Under the pieces are notes generated by a model. That model was given only the letters and a program-made list of their open reading frames with translations. It made no database searches and was not told the DNA's origin. Shown here one piece after another: positions 1 to 7,949 of a stretch of DNA of 64,000 bases. The number at the start of each line of letters is the position of its first letter. Position 1 is the first letter of the stretch. Source of the stretch: Vibrio sinensis. GTDB lineage: Bacteria > Pseudomonadota > Gammaproteobacteria > Enterobacterales > Vibrionaceae. The position numbers were made by a program, and so were the translations under genes. The stretch spans positions 310,001-374,000 of the forward strand of contig NZ_QVMU01000001.1 of NCBI RefSeq assembly GCF_003605645.1, in the 5' to 3' direction.

Positions 1-1
1 G

Positions 2-985
2 AGTTCACTCGGGAGCATCTTTATTTATCCTCTAGTCGGTACGTTTATCACTTGCGGTGCTGTGATGTGGATAATCGGTGGTCCTATTGCGGATTTCATG
101 GCTTCGATGAACGCATGGCTTGATAGTATGGCCGGTTCCGGCAAGGTGATGCTCGGTACCATTCTAGGTGGTATGACTGCATTTGATATGGGGGGACCTA
201 TTAACAAAGTGGCGACGCTGTTTGCTCAAACTCAAGTTGATACACAGCCTTGGCTGATGGGCGGGGTAGGCATTGCAATTTGTACTCCTCCATTAGGTAT
301 GGCTCTTGCTACTCTTTTATCCCCACAAAAATTTAAACGTGATGAACGTGAAGCGGGCAAAGCCGCAGGTATTATGGGAATGATCGGCATCACTGAAGGT
401 GCCATTCCTTTTGCTGTTTCTGATCCTGCACGTGTTATCCCCGCGATAGTTGCTGGTGGTATTGTCGGTAATGTGACAGGATTTTTGTTCCAAGTATTGA
501 ACCATGCTCCTTGGGGTGGCTGGATAGTATTACCGGTTGTCGATGGAAAAATTGGCTATGTGATTGGTACCCTACTTGGTGCATTGACGACAGCTATCAT
601 TGTTATTTTGTTGAAAAAAACCGTGATGGAAGAAGAGGATGAATCTCACTCTTTATCGGTTGCCACATCTGTTGAGGGCGAGGGAGAAGCAGATATTCTC
701 GCTGTGACTTCATGTCCATCAGGAGTTGCTCATACATTCTTAGCAGCAAAATCGCTTGAAAAAGCAGCTTATTCAATGGGTTTGAAAATTAAAGTGGAAA
801 CACAGGGTGCGAATGGTATTAATAATCGTATTACAGCGACAGACGTCGCCAATGCGAGGTTTGTGATATTTGCTCATGATGTCGCTATTAAACAACCTGA
901 ACGTTTTATTAACATTAAAATCATCGATGTCACAACAAAAGATGCTATGCACAACGCAAGTGGATTGTTGTTGTCACACCGATAG
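2..985 (+). CDS. PTS fructose-type permease, EIIC-EIIB part (5' end outside window)
   Basis: Partial membrane permease of the phosphotransferase system. The frame is open from the first bases of the window, so the start lies upstream. The visible N-terminal ~200 residues are hydrophobic, glycine-rich EIIC segments of the fructose/mannitol superfamily (GAIPFAVSDP is a typical EIIC substrate-loop motif). A hydrophilic linker follows, then a C-terminal EIIB domain with the phosphorylatable cysteine in AVTSCPSGVAHTFLAA (Cys codon 713-715). Known role of the family: take up and phosphorylate a sugar using phosphate from HPr via EIIA and EIIB. Here EIIB follows EIIC; many FruA proteins have the reverse order. 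The sugar cannot be told. An intrinsic terminator follows at 1035-1063, so this is the last gene of its transcript. Confidence 0.85.
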   Translation, partial: SSLGSIFIYPLVGTFITCGAVMWIIGGPIADFMASMNAWLDSMAGSGKVMLGTILGGMTAFDMGGPINKVATLFAQTQVDTQPWLMGGVGIAICTPPLGMALATLLSPQKFKRDEREAGKAAGIMGMIGITEGAIPFAVSDPARVIPAIVAGGIVGNVTGFLFQVLNHAPWGGWIVLPVVDGKIGYVIGTLLGALTTAIIVILLKKTVMEEEDESHSLSVATSVEGEGEADILAVTSCPSGVAHTFLAAKSLEKAAYSMGLKIKVETQGANGINNRITATDVANARFVIFAHDVAIKQPERFINIKIIDVTTKDAMHNASGLLLSHR

Positions 986-1298
986 TTATACCGAATTCTT
1001 AAGTAACAAATAGTCCCCTAGACTATATGCTCTTAGCTCCATACCTAGTATGGAGCTTTTTTTATGCGTAAGACTTAAGATTATTTATCTAGTGACTGCA
1101 ACTTAGGTATGGGCGTTAGATGAGAAAAATGGTCACGAAAACGATAATTTCGTCTGCTCAAGAATATTAGAATTACGAGATTTAGCCGTTGGTATATGAC
1201 GTGGTTGGTGAAAATACCCCTAATGTTCAAGGGTTTTAATTGATAGTCGGCTTTATTATATTGTTTATTCATTCTTTAGTTTGGACAAGGAAGGCCAA
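986..1298. other. Intergenic region, PTS gene to lipoprotein
   Basis: About 310 bp without a supported gene. It holds the PTS terminator and the left arm (1257-1272) of an inverted repeat whose right arm (1299-1314) covers the start codon of the next gene. A minus-strand ORF at 1081-1272 begins with the same residues as the lipoprotein only because of this inverted repeat. Confidence 0.6.
1035..1063 (+). terminator. Intrinsic terminator after PTS gene
   Basis: A perfect 10-bp stem (AGCTCCATAC at 1035-1044, GTATGGAGCT at 1048-1057) with a 3-nt loop is followed by six T. It sits 50 bp after the PTS stop codon on the same strand. Confidence 0.9.
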
Positions 1299-2852
1299 AT
1301 GAATAAACAGTATATGCCCATTATGCTCAGCGTTGCGGTTGTTACAGGGTGTGGTGGCGAATCAGAGGCAATATCGGCAAACTCACTATCGAGTGGAGTA
1401 TTTTCGTTTACTGGCGACTTCATTGAACAAGAAACAGTGATGGCATCGTTAACGATAGAAGATCAAGATGGTATCGATCAAATGGAACTAGGTTATCGTT
1501 GGTATGACGATATGGGCGTTATATCGGTGACAGAACAGCTTGTGTTAGAACCTAAAGACGTCGGTAAAAATATCCATCTTGAAGTGACATTTACCGATGA
1601 TATGGGTAATGAAGAGACATTAACGAGTCAAACTTATACTGTTGAGCCAAAGCACGAGTTGGCTCTTTTTTATTCAGCGAGCAATTATAAAATATCACAA
1701 GTGAAATCGACAGATTTTGGTCAGTCATGGTCATCTGAATTCAAAATTGATCAAGATGAAACCGACCCTGACGCTGCTGGTTACTATCCTAATGTTGCCA
1801 GTGATGGTAAGGGAAATATCGTCGCGGTATGGACATCTGAATATGTTGATGCCTACGGAGGAGAATACGATCCCGTCTTTTCTTATTCAAATGATAATGG
1901 GTTAACTTTTAGTGATAAAGCTCTTCTTAATCCAAGCGATGTTGCGGATTCGGAAGGGGATGAAGACCCAACAATTGCGACAGATAAGAATGGGAATTGG
2001 GTAGCAGTATGGTCTTCAGGAGAGAATATTGATGGGAGTGGCACTGACGGTGATATCGTATTTGTTCGCTCTCAAGATAACGGTAAAACATGGACTGAGG
2101 CGCAAGTTCTTCACTCATTCTCTCTCAGTGATCGCGCCCACGATTGGTACCCGACAGTCAAAATTGTTGATGATCGTTGGATCGTAGTATGGATGACTCA
2201 ACACGATTTTAGTGGTAGTGGTGGAACCGATCGAGACATTGTTATTAGTTACTCTCAAGATCAAGGCGCGACATGGAGTGATCCTAAGTACGTCAATTCA
2301 TGGGCCCAGTCAGATACAAATTCAGATGATGATTCGTTTCCTCTTATCGACTTGAATTCTAATGGTTCGATGGTTGTGGCTTGGTCTGGCCATAATGGTG
2401 AAGCAGATTATGATATATATGCGGCTATGTCGTCAGATTTTGGTGAAACATGGTCAACAGCGACGAAAATTAACGATTACGGGAATCGTGACGCAAGTTC
2501 AGATCACGACTATCCACGTCATGTCGCTATTAATGAGAATAATACCGCTGTTATTAGTTGGCATGGAAAAAATGCCGCGTTTGGTGGGGGGGAAGATTTA
2601 TTTTATAGCTCGAGCTTTGATTATGGTAACAGCTGGTCTTCTGAAGAAATCATTAACGTCAACCCTGATACAACAACTCAAGAGTACGCAGCCATTATTA
2701 GTGGACCCGATGACCGTTGGATTGCATGTTGGGTAAACGGTGATGGGAGTGTAGCAACGAAACGTTCTACAGATTTAGTCACGTGGTCGCAAGCTCAATA
2801 CATATCTCAAATTGATAGTGCATATTACACGTGCAACCTGCTTTATCATTGA
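1299..2852 (+). CDS. Asp-box (BNR) repeat lipoprotein, sialidase-like fold
   Basis: Predicted 517-residue lipoprotein. The start at 1299 is preceded by AAGGAAGG at 1287-1294; an in-frame TTG at 1281 is less likely. The N-terminus is a lipoprotein signal with lipobox VVTGC, so it should be anchored to a membrane, probably outer. Residues ~30-120 look like an Ig-like domain. The rest holds at least six Asp-box motifs (S-x-D-x-G-x-x-W/F), for example YSNDNGLTFS, RSQDNGKTWT, YSQDQGATWS and SSDFGETWS. Such repeats mark beta-propellers of sialidase-type glycosidases and related adhesins. The canonical FRIP Arg triad of active sialidases was not seen, so enzymatic activity is uncertain. A sialic acid catabolic cluster lies 44 kb away; any link is inference. 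Confidence 0.75.
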   Translation: MNKQYMPIMLSVAVVTGCGGESEAISANSLSSGVFSFTGDFIEQETVMASLTIEDQDGIDQMELGYRWYDDMGVISVTEQLVLEPKDVGKNIHLEVTFTDDMGNEETLTSQTYTVEPKHELALFYSASNYKISQVKSTDFGQSWSSEFKIDQDETDPDAAGYYPNVASDGKGNIVAVWTSEYVDAYGGEYDPVFSYSNDNGLTFSDKALLNPSDVADSEGDEDPTIATDKNGNWVAVWSSGENIDGSGTDGDIVFVRSQDNGKTWTEAQVLHSFSLSDRAHDWYPTVKIVDDRWIVVWMTQHDFSGSGGTDRDIVISYSQDQGATWSDPKYVNSWAQSDTNSDDDSFPLIDLNSNGSMVVAWSGHNGEADYDIYAAMSSDFGETWSTATKINDYGNRDASSDHDYPRHVAINENNTAVISWHGKNAAFGGGEDLFYSSSFDYGNSWSSEEIINVNPDTTTQEYAAIISGPDDRWIACWVNGDGSVATKRSTDLVTWSQAQYISQIDSAYYTCNLLYH

Positions 2853-2899
2853 TACAACTAGCTTACTGGTTCGCGGTACCAACAAAGCAAGGTTATATT

Positions 2900-2934
2900 A
2901 ATGCGATAGTCATTGAATAAATGAGTATCGCATT
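2900..2934. terminator. Hairpin between convergent genes
   Basis: Inverted repeat AATGCGATA (2900-2908) and TATCGCATT (2926-2934), extendable by two more pairs, lies between the convergent genes ending at 2852 and 2943. There is no T-tract on either strand, so it may protect 3' ends rather than terminate. Confidence 0.4.
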
Positions 2935-2942
2935 AAACATCG

Positions 2943-3224
2943 TTAGGGTGCGATAAGATTGTTTCGTACTAGGCCACGCCTTACGTTTTTGCACAGTTTG
3001 CCAAATCGATTTAATTCCTCAAACGTTGGCGAAATTTCGCGTGTAATTGCGTGCTCCCAATAACTCAGCTCAGAGTCGACAAGTTCCATTAGTTTTTTCG
3101 GACAACCAATGCAACTATTTTCGGGGCCACAACGAAATGTCTCGGGGCTATACAAAGGGAACTCATCTTTAACTTGGTCGATGATTAATTTCATCGCAGT
3201 AATGCGATCTGGTTTTTTAGCCAT
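2943..3224 (-). CDS. Small Cys-motif protein, unknown function
   Basis: Encodes 93 residues starting MAKKPDRITAMKLI. Central cysteines in C-G-P-E-N-S-C-I-G-C-P suggest a metal-binding or redox site (C-x5-C-x2-C), followed by a helical, charged C-terminal half. No signal peptide or membrane segment is visible. It is a stand-alone gene converging on the Asp-box lipoprotein gene and divergent from the methyltransferase gene, with ~295 bp of A+T-rich promoter sequence between the latter two. The composition looks like a real coding gene and I believe related proteins occur in vibrios, but I do not recognise a named family and assign no function. Confidence 0.6.
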   Translation of the reverse strand: MAKKPDRITAMKLIIDQVKDEFPLYSPETFRCGPENSCIGCPKKLMELVDSELSYWEHAITREISPTFEELNRFGKLCKNVRRGLVRNNLIAP

Positions 3225-3519
3225 AACAAAGCGCCTAGTGTGAGGAAGGAGCGTAGTCTAGGCCTGTAGCATATCAATGTCAAAAGTTGCCTAATTATGA
3301 CACAGTTTTGTTTAGGCTTCGTAATCAACTCTTGCCTTACAAACCTTTGTTCACCAAGGTTGAAATGGCTATGTAATTCGCATTTCTTAAAGAGAATCAA
3401 ATTGAGAAAATATTTAAATAAAAGGGAATTGATTTTTAATTCATTGATTATTAATAAGTATTTATCTTTGTTTAGGTGGTCTGAATAATGCATCATCTTT
3501 GCTTTCTATGGAGGTATTT

Positions 3520-4257
3520 ATGGATGATTCAATTAAGCTGCTGACGCCAGAGCAAGCCATCGCTTTTGATACTGAGTATATCGATGAGGAGCTGTTTGGT
3601 TTTGTTACACGAACTTTGTCAGCATACCTTGATACTCCAGAAGAGGCTCATTTTTTGGATGTGGGTGGAGGCAATGGTATATATGCGGACAAATTGCTCA
3701 AGCACTACTCTGGCTGTCACGTTACCGTCGTTGAACCCGAAGCATGTTTGCTGAACAAAAACGTACCACATGAGAATAAGCACCTTAAGCATGATTTATT
3801 TCAGAATGTCACAGTTGAACAAGAATTTGATTTAATTCAGTTCAACTGGGTGTTACATCATTTTGTCAGCGATACCTATGAGGCCAGTTGTCATCTACAA
3901 GAAAACGCATTAATACAGGCGTATAAGATGTTAAAACCGGGTGGGATGGTTGTGATTTTTGAAAATTTCTATGAGGGTGCCGCATCATCAGATCGTCCAG
4001 GACAACTCCTGTTTAACTTGACGGCTTCTAAGGTTTTAGCGCCGTTGACCAAAAAAATGGGGGCAAATACAGCCGGTATAGGTGTTTGTTTTCACTCAGA
4101 ACTTTATTGGCGAAAATTATGCCTCATGGCGGGGTTCAAGCAAATGGCGTCTTCACACTGTTATGATTTTGGAAACCTAAGTCCCCTCAAAAAACGAATC
4201 TTGCAGATCGAGAACCAGAGAGTCGGCCTTTTGATTGCGGTAAAACCTAATGAATAA
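3520..4257 (+). CDS. Class I SAM-dependent methyltransferase
   Basis: A 245-residue protein. The ATG at 3520 is chosen because GGAGG (3510-3514) sits five bases upstream; the in-frame start at 3499 has no such site. The Rossmann SAM-binding motif I is seen in FLDVGGGNGIYADKL (around residues 45-60), with the acidic end of strand 2 in VTVVEPEA and a motif IV-like FNWVLHHF. Later segments (KMLKPGGMVVIFENF) match the family pattern. Substrate is unknown: it resembles small-molecule or quinone/biotin-type methyltransferases but has no diagnostic residues I can name. It stands alone, with ~250 bp before the next gene. Confidence 0.75.
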   Translation: MDDSIKLLTPEQAIAFDTEYIDEELFGFVTRTLSAYLDTPEEAHFLDVGGGNGIYADKLLKHYSGCHVTVVEPEACLLNKNVPHENKHLKHDLFQNVTVEQEFDLIQFNWVLHHFVSDTYEASCHLQENALIQAYKMLKPGGMVVIFENFYEGAASSDRPGQLLFNLTASKVLAPLTKKMGANTAGIGVCFHSELYWRKLCLMAGFKQMASSHCYDFGNLSPLKKRILQIENQRVGLLIAVKPNE

Positions 4258-4504
4258 GATTATTGTTAGGGTATTTATCTTGGAGATCATCAGTCACTGA
4301 TTCAATTGTTGTCTGCCATTTTTATGGGCGTAGTGACTTATCTGTGAGATTGATTATCTAGTATCTCGAGGGAACTGGGTGCAGTGTAAATAAACATGTT
4401 GTAACAGAGTACAGTAATCATAAGGGTTCTGTTAGAATGCCGCCTTTTGATTTTGAGACAAAACCAGTGTATTGAGTTGTCTCGACATAAGGTAATAAAG
4501 GTAT

Positions 4505-5026
4505 ATGAAAAAGAGCCATGTAACGATTGGATTAACGAATCCGAAAAGCCCTGAAAACGTTGGTGCCGTTATGCGTGCAGCGGGTTGTTATCAAGCAGAT
4601 GCCGTCGTCTATACAGGGCAACGTTACGAAAAAGCGGCAAAATTTCAGACCGACACTAAGAGCATGACGCGATCTATTCCTTTGACAGGGGTAGAATCGT
4701 TATTGGACGGCCTTGACCCTGATACACAAATTGTTTGTGTTGAGCTTGCGTTAGGTGCAACGCCATTACCTGTTTTTGAGCACCCAGAAAAAGCAATTTA
4801 TATTTTTGGGCCTGAAGATGGCTCTATCCCGCAAGATGTTGCAGATAAAGCTCATCACGTTGTTTATGTACCTACGATAGGTTGTATGAATTTAGCAGCA
4901 TCAGTCAATGTTCTGTTATATGACCGGTTAGCAAAATCGAGCAATGTGATTCAAGGCGACGAACTTATCATGAACAGTCGCGATAACCGCAATAATTTAC
5001 AAGTGAAAACATCCTCAGTCGCATAG
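4505..5026 (+). CDS. TrmH/SpoU-family RNA 2'-O-methyltransferase
   Basis: A 173-residue SPOUT-fold enzyme predicted to transfer a methyl group from SAM to a ribose 2'-OH in tRNA or rRNA. All three family motifs are visible: motif 1 NPKSPENVGAVMRAA (residues ~12-26), motif 2 IFGPEDGSIPQDV (~100), and motif 3 VPTIGCMNLAASVNVLLYDR (~122-141), which forms the trefoil knot. It has only the catalytic domain and no N-terminal L30e-like RNA-binding domain, so it resembles the minimal TrmL-like group. The exact RNA target cannot be read from sequence. It converges on the acetyltransferase gene across a strong hairpin at 5045-5086. Confidence 0.85.
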   Translation: MKKSHVTIGLTNPKSPENVGAVMRAAGCYQADAVVYTGQRYEKAAKFQTDTKSMTRSIPLTGVESLLDGLDPDTQIVCVELALGATPLPVFEHPEKAIYIFGPEDGSIPQDVADKAHHVVYVPTIGCMNLAASVNVLLYDRLAKSSNVIQGDELIMNSRDNRNNLQVKTSSVA

Positions 5027-5044
5027 TTACAATTGTCACTATGG

Positions 5045-5086
5045 ATCGTCTCTATTTAACAGCACCGCCAACTAAATAGAGACGAT
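5045..5086. terminator. Bidirectional hairpin between convergent genes
   Basis: A perfect 14-bp inverted repeat (ATCGTCTCTATTTA at 5045-5058, its complement at 5073-5086) with a 14-nt loop fills the gap between stops at 5026 and 5090. There is no long T-tract, but the position suggests shared 3'-end formation. Confidence 0.6.
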
Positions 5087-5089
5087 GAA

Positions 5090-5713
5090 TTAGGCACTCT
5101 TCTCTAGTTCTTCATCTGTTAATGTTCGAATCACTTTCGCAGGTACCCCAACGCAAAGTGTGTTGGCTGGTAAATCTTTTGACACAACGCTTCCAGCCCC
5201 AATAACAACGTTATCACCAATTGTGACGCCTGGACATACTGTCGAGTTAGCCCCTAACCATACGTTATTACCTATTGTGATTGGTAAGGCAAACTCTTCC
5301 CCTGCAGCCCTTTTGGTTGCAGAGAGAGGGTGACTTGCTGTCGCAATCACGACGCCCGGAGCAAGCAATACCCCATTGCCAATAGTAACCGTTGCACAGT
5401 CTAAAATGACGCAGCCATGATTGGCGTAAAATGAGTGTCCAACTTTAATGTTGTAACCAAAGTCGCAGTTGAACGGTGATTCAATGTGAGCATCTGTTTG
5501 TGTCACCTGCATTAGTTGAGCAATAATTTTTTGTCTCGCATCGCGTTCAGTGGGGCATATGTTGTTCAATTTATGGCAATGTCGCTTTGCATTATCTCTA
5601 TCCTTAGCAAGCTCGGGATCCCAAGTTCTGTAGATTTTTCCAGAGAGCATTTTCTCTTTTTCTGTCAGTGTACTTTCGATAAATGTGTTGTATAGGGGAT
5701 GCATAATGTCCAT
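5090..5713 (-). CDS. Maltose/galactoside O-acetyltransferase family protein
   Basis: A 207-residue cytoplasmic left-handed beta-helix acetyltransferase of the Maa/LacA/NodL family, which move acetyl from acetyl-CoA to a sugar hydroxyl. The N-terminal Mac domain (TEKEKMLSGKIYRTWDPEL) is present, followed by hexapeptide repeats (ITIGNNVWLGANSTVCPGV, VTIGDNVVIGAGSVVSK). The catalytic histidine lies in TASHPLS (ATHP in E. coli Maa). An alternative start three codons in (MHPLYN) is possible. It is monocistronic, followed on its 5' side by a long gene-free stretch. The acceptor sugar is unknown; physiological roles of this family are mostly detoxifying. Confidence 0.85.
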   Translation of the reverse strand: MDIMHPLYNTFIESTLTEKEKMLSGKIYRTWDPELAKDRDNAKRHCHKLNNICPTERDARQKIIAQLMQVTQTDAHIESPFNCDFGYNIKVGHSFYANHGCVILDCATVTIGNGVLLAPGVVIATASHPLSATKRAAGEEFALPITIGNNVWLGANSTVCPGVTIGDNVVIGAGSVVSKDLPANTLCVGVPAKVIRTLTDEELEKSA

Positions 5714-6443
5714 ATCTTCAGTGTCATGTAGAGGAATGAAAGCGGATAGTTAGTTGGTGCTTTACGCAGTCAAATTCCCAGTTTTTTGCATAATAATAGA
5801 GTCATTCATAAGAGTGCAGCTCTTTGTTAGATCGCTTCTCAGTAAATGAGAAGTGAATCAGATGATAGTAACGTATGTATCAATGTAGTTTATCCAAGTT
5901 ATTGTTTTTAAAGCTTGTAAAAATACGAGCGTCCCATTCATAAAATATTACGTATCGGGCGTGTTACACGTGATGTTGGACAGACTAAAGGGAATATGAG
6001 TCAACTATAGGTAGCATCTTTGCTGATTTTTATTGTACAATTTCAAACGTTAATAGATTGTGTCGTGTAAATTAAAGCACGGAACGATTCACGAACAGAG
6101 CGCAAATTGATCGGAGAAATTTCGATTTGGGCTGTGAACAATAATAATAAAGCAACGATATGTTGCTGACCTCGTATTTCGACTTAACACATTTGGTTTG
6201 GCCGCTGATCAGTTAAGGAGAGTACAAACTGGCGTTACGCATAGCTGGCTGTTAGCTTTAATTCCTTACTTTGTATGATCTAACAGTTTTTGTAACCAGA
6301 ACCCGAGCTTGGCTTGGGTTTTTTTCTGCTCCGAGTTTATCTTTAAAGATACACATATGATTTTAATATAGGACAGGGGCTCGCCTATCTAGTGCCTCTA
6401 GCTTAACTGATGGTTGATGCTGGGGATTGTCGTGTTCGTGCGT
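5714..6443. other. 730-bp non-coding stretch with possible sRNA
   Basis: No convincing ORF is present. The right part has features of a structured RNA on the plus strand: an AGCAAC/GTTGCT hairpin (6151-6167), a CTGTTAG/CTAACAG hairpin (6249-6286) followed by five T, and an intrinsic terminator at 6300-6326. No open frame feeds that terminator, and the neighbouring genes on both sides are on the minus strand. A small regulatory RNA ending near 6326 is therefore possible; I do not recognise its family and cannot place a promoter with confidence. Confidence 0.35.
6300..6326 (+). terminator. Orphan intrinsic terminator, plus strand
   Basis: Stem AACCCGAGC (6300-6308) pairs with GCTTGGGTT (6312-6320) with one mismatch, followed by a run of T to 6326. 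No plus-strand ORF lies upstream for over 1 kb, which points to a non-coding transcript. Confidence 0.75.
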
Positions 6444-6689
6444 TTATAGCTCTTTGTTTGAGGGAGCTTTACCCACATAGCGCAGTAAAACATATAGACT
6501 TCCTTGAGAAAGGGCCACTTTTCTAAACAGATCCGCAAATACAGCATCTCCGCCAAAGCATTGATTAATATAGTGATTAATTTCGTGGTTACGATACCCC
6601 TCGACATACATCGATCTGACCCATTGGTATTCAACCGATTTTAAATTCGTTAGCGTCGCTTCGCACAGCGTAATCTTTATCGAATTCAC
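6444..6689 (-). CDS. Small hypothetical protein
   Basis: An 81-residue frame beginning with GTG at 6689, preceded at 7-nt spacing by AGGA. The product (starting MNSIKITLCEATL) is soluble-looking, with mixed charged and aromatic residues and no signal or membrane segment. A second overlapping minus-strand frame at 6398-6634 has poorer composition and no ribosome binding site. The Shine-Dalgarno lies inside one arm of a perfect 11-bp inverted repeat (6695-6705 with 6752-6762), so translation may be controlled by leader structure. I do not recognise the family, and the gene call rests on the ribosome binding site and composition. Confidence 0.45.
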   Translation of the reverse strand: MNSIKITLCEATLTNLKSVEYQWVRSMYVEGYRNHEINHYINQCFGGDAVFADLFRKVALSQGSLYVLLRYVGKAPSNKEL

Positions 6690-6694
6690 GCGAG

Positions 6695-6762
6695 CATCCT
6701 GTAATGTGTTCCATCGAGATTTGGATTAAAACATATCTAAATGAAAGATTAATTACAGGATG
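6695..6762 (-). promoter_or_regulatory. Leader inverted repeat masking a ribosome binding site
   Basis: CATCCTGTAAT (6695-6705) and ATTACAGGATG (6752-6762) are perfect complements 46 bp apart. In the minus-strand transcript the downstream arm contains the AGGA of the ORF starting at 6689, so the helix would hide it. Confidence 0.4.
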
Positions 6763-6828
6763 ATGACGTTAATTATTCACCGTACTTAAAATTACTAGTG
6801 GGTTATCAATGTAATAGAGCGTAGAACG

Positions 6829-7314
6829 TTATTTTAGATGTTTGACGTGAGTCTCCATCTGTTCTCCTATCGTTTTACGCATTTCCATCAGTTTGATAGC
6901 AGACTCTTGCAGGTGGATATCTTCAGCTGTGGTAGGAGTCCATTCAGGTACGGAGGTTGGTTTACCATCTTCATCTACAGCGACCATGATAACGATACAG
7001 TGGGTAGTCAGGCGGTTTTGTCTTTCTTTAGGATCACTGGCTTGCACATCGATGGCAATATGCATTGAGCTTTTTCCTGTGTAGATAATTTTGGCGCTGA
7101 CTTCGACGAGGTTTCCAACATGGATAGGTTGGACGAAACGAATACCACCAGCATAGGCTGTGATACAGTATTTCCCACTCCAACCTGCGGCACAGGCATA
7201 AGCCGCTAAATCCACCCATTTCATAACGGCTCCGCCGTGCACTTTCCCACCAAAGTTTACATCGCTAGGCTCAGCTAAAAAACGTAATGTCACATCGCGT
7301 ATTTTAGTACTCAT
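6829..7314 (-). CDS. Acyl-CoA thioesterase, hotdog fold
   Basis: A 161-residue cytoplasmic thioesterase of the YciA/ACOT family, which hydrolyse acyl-CoA to free acid and CoA. The hotdog signature is seen in the N-terminal half: DVNFGGKVHGGAVMKWVDLAAYACA (residues ~18-42), with the catalytic Asp in the MKWVD segment, then FVQPIHVGNLVEVSAKIIYTGKSSM, the usual second strand block. The C-terminal ~40 residues form a charged helical tail. The likely substrate is medium to long acyl-CoA, not resolvable here. The gene stands alone with its own promoter region (7315-7540). Confidence 0.85.
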   Translation of the reverse strand: MSTKIRDVTLRFLAEPSDVNFGGKVHGGAVMKWVDLAAYACAAGWSGKYCITAYAGGIRFVQPIHVGNLVEVSAKIIYTGKSSMHIAIDVQASDPKERQNRLTTHCIVIMVAVDEDGKPTSVPEWTPTTAEDIHLQESAIKLMEMRKTIGEQMETHVKHLK

Positions 7315-7540
7315 TATTTTCCCTTGTTCTCGTTATTTTGAAGAAAACTGTGTGGTTTATTGGTATTAACCTCGTATGTTAAGCGAGTGTATCAAAACCG
7401 TTTATTTTCTTCGATAGAGTGACAAGAGAACGCTTATTACGCAATCAGTAAACCAAGCGAATTGGTCTTGGAGCACAATAAAATTTTAAAGAGGATACGT
7501 GAGCACGAATACTCTCTCTAATCAGGGCTCATTATCGAGC

Positions 7541-7774
7541 TTATTTTTTAACTTCGTCGTATTCGCCTTCAATCACCTGGCCACTTTTATCGCCAAAAGG
7601 AGTCTGATTGATATCGCGTTGCATAAATGTTGTTTGTTGCTCTTTTAATGATTTTTGAATCTTTTTTCCGGTGATGAGGGCAACAATCGTAAGCGGAATC
7701 GCCAGTAATAAGCCCATCACTAGAGTGAAAATGCCAATAAATAGTGCAAAAACGCTGGTAATAACTTTGTTCAT
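7541..7774 (-). CDS. Small inner-membrane protein, unknown function
   Basis: A 77-residue protein with one long or two short N-terminal hydrophobic segments (residues ~4-34, VITSVFALFIGIFTLVMGLLL then PLTIVALITG), followed by a basic helix KKIQKSLKEQQ and an acidic tail ending EGEYDEVKK. This is the layout of small stress-associated membrane proteins seen in gamma-proteobacteria, but I cannot name the family. It is followed on its 5' side by the GAPDH terminator region and has its own ~110-bp upstream spacer. Confidence 0.65.
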   Translation of the reverse strand: MNKVITSVFALFIGIFTLVMGLLLAIPLTIVALITGKKIQKSLKEQQTTFMQRDINQTPFGDKSGQVIEGEYDEVKK

Positions 7775-7879
7775 TGAGTGTCTCTCATGTTTTTCTAAAC
7801 AACGGATTCATCTTAAGCGAGTGATGATGAACGAAAGATGAACATCATAGTCATCAAAACGTTCAACTATCTTTGGCAT

Positions 7880-7904
7880 AAAAAAACGCTCCCAGATGGG
7901 AGCG
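7880..7904 (-). terminator. Intrinsic terminator of the GAPDH gene
   Basis: CGCTCCCA (7887-7894) pairs with TGGGAGCG (7897-7904). On the minus strand the stem is followed by seven U (7886-7880). It lies ~45 bp after the GAPDH stop. Confidence 0.9.
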
Positions 7905-7949
7905 AAAATAAATGAGATATAATTATTATGTTGTGGAGTTTAAATCTGT

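Noticed and set aside
1081..1272. 63-residue minus-strand ORF starting like the lipoprotein
   Set aside because: The shared start is a by-product of the inverted repeat at 1257-1314; the rest has no gene-like features.
6398..6634. 78-residue minus-strand ORF
   Set aside because: Overlaps the better frame at 6444-6689, with no ribosome binding site.
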